A DNA stretch of 64,000 bases from NCBI GenBank assembly GCA_050084515.1, contig CM114271.1, forward strand, positions 33,108,001-33,172,000. Reading direction: 5' to 3'. This DNA comes from Blasia pusilla. Lineage: Eukaryota; Marchantiophyta; Marchantiopsida; Blasiales. The translations under genes and the position numbers were made by a program. A model generated the notes under the pieces. That model saw only the letters and a program-made list of their open reading frames with translations, made no database searches and had not been told where the DNA came from. Of this stretch, positions 46,376 through 57,380 are shown piece after piece (the first letter of the stretch is position 1; every line of letters begins with the position of its first letter).

Positions 46376-48721
46376 TCCTTTGAAAAACCAAACACTCATG
46401 TGACATTTTGTACTTTCCGCTAGTTTTCACCAAAGTTGTGTGGCAGTACAAAAATTGGAACTTCGTCACCTCATAATCATGGAAGAGCACAATTCAAGGT
46501 TTATGAAGACACATGATAGAAATTACTTTCGTCGGGGCCTATAAAAATTCTTCTTAAATGTCCCCTTGCCCACACCATAATATTTATATGCATCTAGCAA
46601 AATGGAAAAATATGGAAAGTAAATAAATGTTTATACATTGGTATAAGTTCATCCTTGCAACTTCAGAAGTATATCGGAGTAAAACATGCAGAATCCTAGA
46701 AGCTTCTTCGGGTGTGCGAGCGGCAGAGGCAGAGAAATCCATGACTAAGCAGACAATACAAGGGTCCAGACAAGCGTAGAATTTCTTTGCGAGTAGTGAA
46801 ACCTAAAGTGCATTGTCTGCATTCAACACTCCAATGCATACGACCACAGGTTTGAACTCCAGAATGAGCTAAATCAGAGCTTCGGACCTGTGTCTCCTAG
46901 ACTTGCAGATGTGCTTGCTTATTCTGAGCATCAAGCTGACCTCGCATCTGAGAGTGTACTGGACTGCAGTTTGGATCAGGAAAGCAACAGAGGCTTCGGA
47001 TGCCATCACAAGAGAGGGGATGGCAATTTGTGGTGAGGTTTGTAAGAGCCCTCTAGACATTGCAGGAATGCAGGATTACACTAAATACCGTAGGAACTAT
47101 AACTTGATCTGAAAGAAGAACAGGGCTAACCCTAGTGCACAGGTACAAGTGAACCGGCATTCCGCATAATCATCCATTCCATTAGAAACGTAATCACATC
47201 CACGAAACTGCAGCTCTTTAACTGCTGATTAGTTGGCACTCCATCACATTTGTGCACTGTCATCACACTAGGATGCAGCGTTTAGCAATGTTCACATACA
47301 TGATAAGCAGATGCCTTTCGAAACATCAAGCTTTTAACTTCTGGCAGTTGTTGATTCTTCTCTATAGATTCTGTCTGTCGTATCACTGAAACTTAAACTT
47401 CCTGACATTGATATAGTACCGTCAACACTAATCCTAGTTTGATTACACAAACTCTAGATTGCCAATCATACAATGATAAGACTGTACAGGGACTCAACTC
47501 TTTCACAAACCTGTTCTGCACCAATCTAAATCGCCAACTATATCCATGCCACGAGTGATTCATAAGTCCAAAGTTCAGACTTTCACAGAGTGCTGAAACC
47601 CGACCTATCAACCAATCAAAAGCTCTTTCAGCTCACAGTTCAACTCAAGGGATTCTACAGACATATATTTATGCATCCGACTCTAAATTCACCGGTGTTT
47701 AATATTAATTGTTAAATGACCAAAATTTGCCTGCTCACCTTGTGTCAATCCTCCTCTGCTACGCTCACAAACTGGGAAAGTGCCATCATCGAAGCACAAA
47801 TCCTGAACCACCGATCATTCCAAACGTGATGACAGGGTACATTACTAATCTTGAATTTGGTGTAGTAAGAAACAAGACTACTACCTCTGCACTCCCTTTA
47901 GATCCCTAATCAATCTGATGACACACTCCCTAATCTTTCTCCATAGCTGATGCTTTTTCAGTAGTCCAACTCGCAGATTAAGACTATTTCATACTAGAAG
48001 ACAGGAGCATATACTTTCTAGTTTGATCAAGGGGAAGGTGCCTGGAAGAGGTTGTGAAGTACCTCGTATTCATCCTAAGCTGACAAAGTTCAAGTTGCAG
48101 TGAAGCTCCTCTTTGTGAGCCGTTGAGCTGAGTCTTCCCCACCATCAGCAACAATATGGTTGAAAATCGCATCATTTTTCTGATTCGGATTGGACGTAGC
48201 TAGAGCTCCAAGTCTTCTAAACCCCTCCGATCTCTAGAAACCAAATGGCCTAGTTCACTGCTTGAAAGAAAGCTTTGGGGCAAACTCCTTCGTATTCCAC
48301 GTTGTATGACCCGTGAAGGGGACATATATCCCGAGGTATGGAAGCTGCACTGCACCGTATTTCTACTGTAATGGAACTGGGAAAGAAAATTTTCAACCGA
48401 ACATCACTCACTGAACCCATCGGCATATGGGCCCAGAATACCAGACCTAAAGAGGCCAGAAGTGTCTAACACGAGATGGTAAGTAACTTTCTGGACGGAA
48501 AGTGAAATGCTGTGTGCTTGGACTATGAGAGACAGGCAGGGAAAGGAAAGCGGTCAAGAAGGAAGTCATTCTACAAGGCAAACCAATGTTGCAGCCGCTT
48601 GCTCTCAGGCGGATGGATTCAAAACGAAGAACGATTTCTGCAGGCTCCATTGAAGCTATACCTTTCCAGAACCACAACAGATATGTAGTAATTGTCTTCT
48701 GGGTAGGAAGTATGAATATCT
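46376..48721. other. 3' flank of PX gene and intergenic DNA
   Basis: No protein gene recognised. The part next to 48722 is probably the 3'UTR of the PXA-PX gene. A protein-like stretch on the plus strand around 46900-47030 (reads ADVLAYSEHQADLASESV in one frame, after CCTAGACTTGCAG) could be an exon fragment but has no known family. Confidence 0.35.
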
Positions 48722-51700
48722 CTAGGTATTTCGAACATTCAGGATGAGGTCGTGGAGCTCTGGAAATGCTGACAGCAACAGCATCTCGAGCAGACTAAAG
48801 GCCAGTTGTTTCAGACACACTGCAGATTGCAGAAAAAAGAAGATATCTGTAGCGCAGCGCTTGTACTGCTTGCTTCCAATCAAGCTCACCAACCCTGCTG
48901 GTGCACGGTCCAGAATGATCTCGCGAACAACTCCAGCACGACGGGCTGCTTCCAACCTCTGCTCGAAAGTTTCACCTCGCCCACCACTGTTGCCGCTGTC
49001 GATGTCCTGCTGCCTGGATGGATGCTTTGTAAGGAAAACTCCGTCTGGCCAAAGGATTGTGTGCAGCCATCTGATTCCACCGGCGACAACCTCTTCTTTG
49101 CGGAGAATCTGGATTTTCCCGAGCAGAAAGTCGTCTATGGCATCACCCATGAACAGCTGAAGCACTTGCTTTGCCATCCAGAAAACTTGCCTTCGGATCC
49201 AACCTCTGCCCTGCAGCTCAAAAATCCCATCCACCAGGTTGAGCAGGGGAACGCTCACTTTCGGTGGCCCCCAATCATGGGGGATGGCTAGATTATCGTC
49301 CTCCGCCATGTCCGAGCCTGCCAGAGATCCTACAGGGGAGTGCCCCTCTGATAACGACCGCTCTTGCTTGCCATCGAACATTTTAGATCCTTCAAAATTG
49401 CTGCGGCCATCTTTGTGCGGTTCTACCAACCCATGATCCGAACCAAATGGGCTGCCTCCGAGTCGTTCTCTTCTCTGCAGGTCGTGGTCCGGGAGCCAAC
49501 CTATTCCAAGGCCGTGTGGAACGTCGTCGTGGACCATGTCGAAGTGATTATCCTCCCATAGCATCTGCTGAGTTCCCACCTTCTTCTCGAGTGCTGCAGG
49601 CCGAGTGCCGCTGGTGGAGCCGGATGTCTGAGTTAAGATCTGAGAGTGATTAGTTGGGGGAGCGTTGATTGCGAGAGCGCCGCTGTTGATGTTCGCACGT
49701 TGGCGACTTTCAGAGTTGGCAATCTTCAGTTTTTCCTGATTGATATCAGCCACAGCACGAAACTGACGGAGCATATCGTCGACTGCATCATCCACATTGG
49801 AGGCCAAGGTCTTCAGCATGGAGGGCGATTCACCGAAAGCATAGTTCTGGGAATTGGCACTGAGAAAGTCCCACACCTCGTGAAGCTCGGCGATGCTAGG
49901 GATGGACAATAGATCCTTGAGGTACTTGTCCAGCAGTAAACAGCGCTTACGAATAAAATTGTTGTCCAAATTGGAAGACAGGAAACGCTTGGCCGGGAGG
50001 CAGAGGCAGTAGTAGGGTTTGTCCTTGAGACTACGGTGAAGCTGTTCAAAATTGCGATACCGCCTTTGCACATCCCACGTACGGTTCTGTCCGTCACTTA
50101 CAATAATGGAGTACACAGCAAAGGTTTTCGTTGATACCTTCTCAAAATGCGCCCCCATCACGTTCACCTTCAGCTGGTTTTTCCAGCTGGGGTGACTCGA
50201 GAGGGGTCCGTTGCCAGCGTCGGGATCCATGAACGATCGGGGTGTTCCTCTTGTGGAGGAATCCAGATCAGACTTTCGTTTCCCTTCACCGGCTTTCAGA
50301 AGGCTAGGAATCCAGCCTTCTTGTTTCTCCAGAGCCTGCCAACCATCCAATTCCGCTCCAGTGCTGCGAGATCTTCTCAAACCTGTGAGAGCAAAATCTG
50401 TCGAAGGCACATTCGATGCATTCAATTGATCCTGATCCGCGTTTGATACAGACAAATCAGCATTGGGATCCATACTGCAGGAAGGTCGCAGTTCCACGAG
50501 CTCGGTGGACTTCCCTTCCTCTCTTTTAGGTTTTGCTTGAGGGATCGGTAGTTCCATCACGAGGGGATGAGAAACTAGCTGGTCTTTGGTGACATTGGTT
50601 TCCTTGGGTTTCACCGTGCTCTTATTGAGCTCTCGTTTCTTGTAGTTGCGACCCTTGGTCCACAAATTGTCAAGATGCTCAGGCGCCAAAGCTCGGGTTT
50701 TCCTATCATTCACGACCTCCAAAACTTGCGCCCAATGCTCTCCCTCATTGTGACTCTTGAACGCGTCCAGCTTCCTCACTGCCGATTCTTCCTGACCTGC
50801 ATGAAGCGAATGACCTTCCTCCAAAACAATCGGAGAGCCGCTTACGCTTTTCACTTCCCCTGCACCTTTCCCATGAGCCTCAACCGGTCCACCTCTCCAC
50901 ACTTCCCCTTGCTCCTTGAAAGGTATTACTTGCATCATCTCCAATCCCGGCTCCGACGGCTCTTTCCATACCGGGGGTTCGGAAGATTGCCTCGTCGACT
51001 TCAGGTTGCCCTCTGATTTTGGAGCGGAGGTCACACTCGCGATGGCCACATTCTCGATCTGCATATTGATGAACGCAGGGCACGCCATACTCATCACCGG
51101 GCGCAGCACCGCGCACGCCAGCAATTCCCGGGCCAAGGAACGCAGCACTCCGCAATTCCCATCGCTCGGCTTCAGAACCACCGACACCAAACCCCCCATA
51201 AGCTCATGCAAGACACGGCTCTCGGACTCTGGTGACAACAGAGCTGGGTGCAATTCCCCCGAGGCTGCCAAAACCTGCTTGAGATTCTCATCCCTCTCCT
51301 CTGCCGAGAGACTCCCCAGAACGTCCGCTCCCACTCGCGCTTGAGTTTTCCGGAAGAGGTCGAGATGGCTTGCAATTAAATCCACCACATCCTGTGTTAG
51401 TAAATTGATGAGGTTCACCCGCTTTGCGCGAAACGCAATCTGTGCCAACACGCCGTTGATGAGAGCGGTGAGCTGATCTGGGAATTCCTGGTCTGAGCTG
51501 ATAGATGAGTACCATAAACCGGTGACCCATTCACTCACCACAGATTTTGTGAGCTCGCAAAGAGCGGCCTCAACCTCAGGGGCATCCACTCCTCGACGCC
51601 ACGACTCATAGGCACTTGGAGGTTGGGTGATGAGATCTTTCGCAGGGACCTGACGAACCCGGTGTTTGAAGCGGGAGGAGGGAGGAGGATACCAGAAGAT

Positions 51701-51919
51701 GGACGAGAAGGGACGGGAAGATCGCCAACGAATTTCGATCGACCCTGAAATGCTGCGCAACGCGGCGATGATGAGCAGGGCGACAGGGACATTCACCCAA
51801 AAACTGTTTGATGTAAGGGACATGAGATAGCTCAGGCCTGCTACCCAAAGTAGCACCAGAATCGCTCTCTTCTTTAAATCCTCCACAAGATCGCCCACCG
51901 TCTTCATCATCGTCACCAC
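48722..51919 (-). CDS. PXA-PX-Nexin_C domain protein (plant sorting-nexin-like), 1065 aa, intronless
   Basis: A single open frame from ATG 51919 encodes, in order: two hydrophobic segments (about 18-34 and 41-55), likely a membrane anchor; a PXA domain (about 101-288, from YESWRRGVDAPEVEAAL to MSMACPAFINMQIE); a long acidic/serine-rich linker holding the plant-specific block RKTRALAPEHLDNLWTKGRN (406-425); a PX domain (about 583-695) with the phosphoinositide-binding RRYRNFEQLH at 619-628 and CLPAKRF at 640-646; and a Nexin_C domain (about 895-1045). The set matches plant PXA-PX proteins and is related to yeast Mdm1 and animal SNX13/14/19/25, which tether ER to endosomes, vacuoles or lipid droplets; the plant role is inferred. 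The PX RRYxxF motif is intact. Having no intron over 3.2 kb is unusual for this family as I know it in flowering plants. Confidence 0.93.
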   Translation of the reverse strand: MVTMMKTVGDLVEDLKKRAILVLLWVAGLSYLMSLTSNSFWVNVPVALLIIAALRSISGSIEIRWRSSRPFSSIFWYPPPSSRFKHRVRQVPAKDLITQPPSAYESWRRGVDAPEVEAALCELTKSVVSEWVTGLWYSSISSDQEFPDQLTALINGVLAQIAFRAKRVNLINLLTQDVVDLIASHLDLFRKTQARVGADVLGSLSAEERDENLKQVLAASGELHPALLSPESESRVLHELMGGLVSVVLKPSDGNCGVLRSLARELLACAVLRPVMSMACPAFINMQIENVAIASVTSAPKSEGNLKSTRQSSEPPVWKEPSEPGLEMMQVIPFKEQGEVWRGGPVEAHGKGAGEVKSVSGSPIVLEEGHSLHAGQEESAVRKLDAFKSHNEGEHWAQVLEVVNDRKTRALAPEHLDNLWTKGRNYKKRELNKSTVKPKETNVTKDQLVSHPLVMELPIPQAKPKREEGKSTELVELRPSCSMDPNADLSVSNADQDQLNASNVPSTDFALTGLRRSRSTGAELDGWQALEKQEGWIPSLLKAGEGKRKSDLDSSTRGTPRSFMDPDAGNGPLSSHPSWKNQLKVNVMGAHFEKVSTKTFAVYSIIVSDGQNRTWDVQRRYRNFEQLHRSLKDKPYYCLCLPAKRFLSSNLDNNFIRKRCLLLDKYLKDLLSIPSIAELHEVWDFLSANSQNYAFGESPSMLKTLASNVDDAVDDMLRQFRAVADINQEKLKIANSESRQRANINSGALAINAPPTNHSQILTQTSGSTSGTRPAALEKKVGTQQMLWEDNHFDMVHDDVPHGLGIGWLPDHDLQRRERLGGSPFGSDHGLVEPHKDGRSNFEGSKMFDGKQERSLSEGHSPVGSLAGSDMAEDDNLAIPHDWGPPKVSVPLLNLVDGIFELQGRGWIRRQVFWMAKQVLQLFMGDAIDDFLLGKIQILRKEEVVAGGIRWLHTILWPDGVFLTKHPSRQQDIDSGNSGGRGETFEQRLEAARRAGVVREIILDRAPAGLVSLIGSKQYKRCATDIFFFLQSAVCLKQLAFSLLEMLLLSAFPELHDLILNVRNT

Positions 51920-52382
51920 CCGCTAGCTTCTGCAGCTGCATTGCAAATGCAAAATCCTATCTTCCAACCGTCTTCTTCTTCCTTCTCTCGTACTCGTCAG
52001 CACAGCTCTATCCCCAATTCATGCTTTCCTGCTCGTCCGAGTCCTCCCTAATCCGGATGAACGTCATTTCTTACTTCTCGAACTCATCGGCACAACTATA
52101 AGCCCAATTAAACCTTCTTGCTCTTCCTATTTCTCCCCTTGTTTTCAAATAAGTTTCTTGCTTCTCGAACTCATCATCAATCACAGCACTATTTTCATCT
52201 CATCCTTTCCTGCTCCTCCGATTCTTGCCCTTTTCGTCTTCTACACGTCTTTCTACTTCTCGAGCTGTCGTCTCCACAGCACTGTCCTCGATTCGTCCTT
52301 TCCTACCCCTCCAATTCCTCCTCTTCTACTCGTCTTCTTCTAACTTTTCGAACTCGTCAGCACAATCCACCCTTTCCTGCCC

Positions 52383-52415
52383 CTCCAAATTCATGACCTC
52401 GTCATGAATTTGGAG
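52383..52415. repeat. Perfect snap-back palindrome, 15-bp arms, 3-base loop
   Basis: CTCCAAATTCATGAC at 52383-52397 is followed after CTC by its exact reverse complement at 52401-52415. Confidence 0.95.
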
Positions 52416-52433
52416 CCTCGTCCTCGGCTACTC

Positions 52434-52434
<1 letters not shown>

Positions 52435-52500
<66 letters not shown>
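52435..52500. repeat. (CT)n(CA)n compound microsatellite
   Basis: About 50 bases of CT repeat followed by about 16 bases of CA repeat, adjoining the 15-bp hairpin on the left. Confidence 0.97.
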
Positions 52501-52501
<1 letters not shown>

Positions 52502-53400
52502 AATTGAATTCACTCCACTCCACCGCACTGCACTGAAACCACACAACACCAAAACAACAACTGTGCAGAGTCAAAGCAACCGTCCATCACGCAACTCACT
52601 CTCTCTCTCTCTCTCATCAACTCTTTTCCCCTCTCTCGTCTCCTGCTGCAATTTTTCACAATTCCTTTCCTCCCTTCAGCCCCACTCCCCGCAGTCCGAC
52701 ACGCCTTCATGCACCATTGCTTCGATTCTTCTGCGGCCCTCGTCTCCCCGCAGGCGTGCTGGACTTTCCTCATCCCTCTCTCCCTCCCTCTCCCTCTCTC
52801 TGTCTCCTTTTTCCCCCTCCCCTCCCCTCCCCTCTGCGCAGAATACAAATTCTGGAATCCGCATCACGATCCTGGAATTCCCTCGCACGGAACGGCCCTG
52901 GCAAACTCACTACAGTGGCACTAGCTCTACTACAGTAGGGCGAGCGCTGGTGCCGGAAGCTCGGCTAACTGTTGGCGCCACGTGCTGTTCTTGCGTACGA
53001 CTACCGCCGATGACGCCTGGAGTGGCTACTCGCGGAGGCGGCGGAAGGGCGTGCCGTGTACAGGGACTACAGACCCTGCGAGCGAGCTGTATATTGGGTG
53101 GATCCGTTGGACATCCCGGTAAATCAGACGCCCGGGAGGGGAGGGAGGGGGAGGGCCAGAAAGAGATCGGGACGTTTCCCGGAGGTAGGCCCGCGGGTAG
53201 GAAAGTGCGAGGCGACCGGAATACCTTTTGTGACGACTGTCGTATTGGCGACGGCTGCCAGTTGCAGGCAGCTTTGGCTTGGACGAAATGCTATGCGACC
53301 GACGGCGGAGATCTCATCGGACGGTGCGGGATAGGGCATTCGTTTCTTTATTCTTTTTCGTTGATATCCGGTTGAAATTTTGAAAAAGCATTCATAATCG

Positions 53401-54115
53401 GCCTTGCTCATAATGAGGAGGAGTTTTCAAAATGAGAGCGGGCATTCGTTGAATAGTAAGGAATGACAGAATCAGGAAATAAATGGAGTTAAGCGGATTA
53501 TGTGTATAGTTAAGGTCTTTACAAGTGGGTTTTTTTCATTTAGATGCACATATATTAGTCACTTAATCATGTGATTTATTCATGGAAAAAATTGTTTAAG
53601 AATTAGTTTATAATTCGTGAAGGGAAGAATTAATAAAATTGCACGTAAATTTTAATTTTAAATTTTTTTTTCCGTAGTATATAAAACATTTTTCGTTGTC
53701 CAGTTGTCATGTGTCAAACATAGAAATGTGTGTGAATCAAGAAGGCACTCTCCCATAATCATATAGATTATTCTTTTCTCCACCCGTCGTAGAGGTTGCA
53801 CACTTGTTGAAAGAGGATGGGGTTTGAGGACCCCTTCCTCCTTTATTGACCTGTGACTATTTTTGCCTCCTATGGTGCTAATACTTATAGTGTTTAACAT
53901 GTGGTAAGTCTTAATAGAGAATTTAATTGAACTTATATCTTTCACCCGTACATAGTGCGAGCAGTATACTAGTTAGTGTTACCGATGGATCCAATGTATG
54001 AGCCACAAGAATGGCATGAACATTTAAGGGTTTTAGAAATGATTTTTTCAAATATTTTTGTTGTTAAGAGAAATATCACTTTCCCATGTAATTATAATAG
54101 AATTTCTAATTTTAA
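53401..54115. other. AT-rich intergenic with Helitron-like 3' termini
   Basis: CACCCGTACATAGTGCGAGCAGTATACTAG followed by T (53943-53972) has the CTAG|T ending and the CCCGT...GCGAG character of plant Helitron 3' ends. A related, more decayed end CACCCGTCGTAGAGGTTGCAC lies at about 53779. No gene recognised. Confidence 0.4.
53943..53972 (+). mobile_element. Helitron-like 3' terminus
   Basis: The 30-base end finishes CTAG and is followed by T, as expected for a Helitron inserted between A and T. The matching 5' end was not identified with confidence. A 5'-like TCTATATAATTAAAAG occurs at about 54116, pointing away to the right and starting another copy. Confidence 0.4.
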
Positions 54116-55930
54116 TCTATATAATTAAAAGAGGATGAGGTTAGACAAAACACTCCTCCGATGTCGATACCTATCTTTTAAGGGTTTTTCTAATGTTGGT
54201 ATATTTCTATTTTAAGATAAGTAGTTAAATTAAGAGGAGACAAATAAATTAAATGAGGAAGGGAAAGGAGGACCGGAGATGCTAAACTAATTTTTTTTAA
54301 AATTTTGAAGATCAATTGTGCATCTAGGTTCCGACTTTGGCAAGTCACACCAAGATCTATCCTCCTTAGACCCACAATCATGACTTGCTTTCAAGGCCCG
54401 CACTAGCATGGGAACCATAGAGTTAGCTATTTGTGACAGTTGCTCATGCTCATAAACAATGGATTGGAATCCGAGATGATAATTTCATCTATGTAATATT
54501 ACACATACTCCATACTTGCCATAATCCTATCTATGATCGTTTGCGACTCCATACAGATATTCTTCAACCAAAATGGTAAGGATAACTATTGATACAAATA
54601 ATCTCTCCTAAACCAATTTTAATTATACCCCAACATGTTGTCTTCTCCCTATCCCAGTCTTGATGATAGCCAACATAGATATCTACTTACTAAAGATATT
54701 TTCATGTCGAATCACATCAAAGATATCCTCAAGATTGGGCAAAGCATATTTCATTTTCCAATTGATAGGATGATAATCTCCACGTGTCTATCTATTCTAC
54801 CAATTGTCATATATATCATTTTCTGTCATCATTACTATGATTGATGTATACTCTCCATTTGATAACTCCACCAACCTTGCCTCCCAAAACTCTAGATTCA
54901 TACTTTGAATCAAGGTTCTCTCCATGTTAGAATACCCATAGGGTTTCCATAAGATTGATTGACGCTCAACTAGCCAAATCAATCTTTATACTCGGGATCT
55001 TTCAAATTACCTAAATCCCTCATGCTTAAGGCAAAAAAAATCAATCTCCCTCTCAAGAATCATTGTTTCCTTCAGCTATTTCTCTCCAACCTTATGCTCT
55101 ATATTTCAAAAGTGAACATGAATTGATCTAGCCAACTTTGCATTCTTTTCTCAAACAACATCTCAAGAAATTCATGAATGCTTATTGCTGCCCATCTTGC
55201 CATCAACCAATGTTTTAGTATTCTTTGTAAAAAATGTGTCAATTTATGGATGTGATGAGATGGATGCCTCTTTTATCTATCGTTGTTCAACCAATGCTTG
55301 ATTGACTATCTATATAAGATAGTTCAAGTCCATGGCCCGACCCAACACCATTTTTCATGACCTCTCTTATACGGTACACCTTGGCATTGCCTGAGTATAC
55401 TATAGCAGTTTAATTCCTCTATAGGTAAGTACATGTAGAGAAATAAAACCCATTTCTAGCCCTTCCTCTAGCTTTAGGCTCCTTCAATCCCCATGCCTGG
55501 TCAACCCATATCATGTCCAGTACTCTCTGACAAAGGCATTGGAAGCTAGAAGACTAACCAATTTGAGTAGTGTTGCCCTCAACTTCCCTACTCTCTTCGC
55601 TAAAGTCACCACCAAAGATCATTGCCTTGGATCCAATAAAGTATCCACAATCAAACATGATGCATTTTGAACTCCATCAAGAGGTTGCCTTAGTACCTTT
55701 GCTTTGATAATATAAGATTTATCTATCATGAGAAATGTGTGCACGATCAAATGCTCATCGAATATAAAAACACTATTGGTCCTAAAGAAAATCTAAACTA
55801 ATGCACAAGTGTCATAAAAAAGGACTTATTCTCCATAATGTACATTGAAGAATATGCTCAACTCCACATGGCACTTTGGGGGAGATAAGAGGTCGAGCCA
55901 AACAAATCTATCAAGAATGATAGGCTCCGT
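54116..55930 (-). mobile_element. Possible decayed LINE-like sequence
   Basis: On the minus strand, multi-frame translation gives protein-like stretches. One around 55590-55615 reads MIFGGDFSEE, resembling the GGDFN motif of LINE apurinic endonucleases, and another around 54850-54900 reads EFWEARLVELSNGEYTSI. Many stops interrupt, and no RT motif could be placed. Classification as a LINE is tentative. Confidence 0.25.
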
Positions 55931-56839
55931 AGTAAGCTAGCAAGCACTAGCAAGCTTCCCCTTGGTTTGGGCCAACTTGGAGCTATTTAAGGAACTTAAA
56001 AATTTGGGCAAGTTCCTTATTTTGATAGAGTTGGTTTTTTATTTGTGGAAAATGACCCTTGAGCCCTCATCCCCTATTTTAGGTTTAGGGTCAAGGAGGT
56101 GACCAACGTGCACAAGTCACCATCTCTTGGGAAGAGAAAGGGAATATCTCAAGGAGAGAGAGTTTGATAATAGAAGCTTGATGGCTACCACTCGTTTGGT
56201 AGGTTGGCGAATATGTTCCTTTTTCAACAATTTGTGTGGATACTCATCCGAGATCTAACTTGTTGATTTTATTTTTTTTGCAAGAAAAAAAATTGTAGTA
56301 TCAATAGGCATGGAAGCACTGCCAAAACTTAAGCAAGTGATTGAGCATGAGAGCAGAGCCGCCATGGAAGGGTTCCTAAGAGCAAGTATTAGTCCTCTGG
56401 TTTAGTACAAGTCTCAAGTTTTCTCATTGAGAAAGTGGTCTTGAGTTCTCGTTGCATTTGGGGCCATGAGATGAACAAACACCATTTCCGTAAGAAAAGT
56501 AGAGTTTTGATTTGAGCGATGAGTTCTGATCTTGTGATAACGAGAGCTATGCTCGTTATTGTCTAGATGACACGATACTTCAACCTGTGAGTGTGAAGCA
56601 ATTGCCATTTTTGTTGTTTGAGAGAGTGGCTTACGATTTTTTTTGGTAAATAATTATTTTGGGAGCCGTGGAGTGAAAAGAAAGGCGAAGAAGTTTTTTG
56701 AGGCCTTAAGTGACACTCTGTTTTGGGGAATGGACCTCTCATTTTAGGGGATAGTTAAGTAAATTGTCAAAAAGGTTGTAGGGGGTGGCAAGGTAAGTGC
56801 GGCGGTGGGGCAAGTAAAAAATAAACAAAAAAGGAGGGC
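55931..56839. other. Intergenic, no gene recognised
   Basis: Mixed AT-rich sequence without recognisable domains or repeats. Confidence 0.4.
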
Positions 56840-57380
56840 AAGGGTAGTTCAAGTACGGCATGCCCACCGCGTCAGACGACCACGTGGCTGCTACAGCCGC
56901 CGTCTGTTCCCGGGAGCTCCGGAAACGCGCTCCGCTTCTAGCCGCTGTTCGCTCCGAGTTCGCCTTTCCGGCCGCCGTCCCTTCTACCACGCTCAGCTGC
57001 GGCTACCCGATGGAGGGCCGCTCCCGATCCCGACCTCGACCTGATGCCGGCCCCGCGGCCACCCTGCGACGAGGCCCCTACCGACCCCCGTCGCGACCGT
57101 TATTTGCCTGGCTTCAGAGCTGCCGTGGCCGGGCCGCTCGTGCACTGACCTCCGTGCCCCTACCACCGACCAGACGCCGTCGGCGGTCCCGTCCATGCCG
57201 CCGTCTCTCCTGCGACCGACTCCGTCCATAACTCTACTGCGACCGAGTCCTCCGACGGACGTCGCCCGTTCTAAATGCGGACCGGCGGCCGTCAAAACTT
57301 CAGCCGTTAGAAATTTGGCCATCAACCGACTTTGTTGGCCGTGACCGTCCACAACCGTAGCTATTCCAACGGCCATTTAG
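56840..57380. other. Sharp GC-rich island with overlapping open frames
   Basis: The GC content jumps abruptly here and CpGs are common, unlike the flanks. Open frames run on both strands (56860-57231 plus, 57376-56993 minus), both with low-complexity Arg/Pro or Gly/Val/Arg composition, as expected when GC-rich DNA lacks stops. No domain is recognised. It could be a CpG-rich piece of a transposon or a gene remnant. Confidence 0.35.

Larger units (their letters stand above)
51920..53400 (-). promoter_or_regulatory. 5' flank of the PX gene with GA-rich tracts and foldback
   Basis: On the minus strand this is a purine-rich upstream region. It includes a (GA)n/(GT)n microsatellite (52435-52500), shorter GA runs (about 52598-52615 and 52770-52800) and a perfect 15-bp hairpin at 52383-52415. 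GA-rich tracts near plant promoters can bind BPC/GAGA factors, which is known biology but unproven here. A 323-codon plus-strand frame (52404-53375) is generated largely by the CT repeats and is not credited as a gene. Confidence 0.4.

Noticed and set aside
48744-51344. Many plus-strand frames of 65-161 codons
   Set aside because: All are antisense to the PXA-PX-Nexin_C coding sequence.
52404-53375. 323-codon plus-strand frame upstream of the PX gene
   Set aside because: Begins in CT/CA repeats and stays low in complexity, no domain; other frames over the same bases are equally open, as expected for pyrimidine-rich DNA.
56860-57376. Overlapping 123- and 127-codon frames on opposite strands
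   Set aside because: Expected by chance in GC-rich DNA with few stops; composition is Arg/Pro or Gly/Arg rich without any motif.
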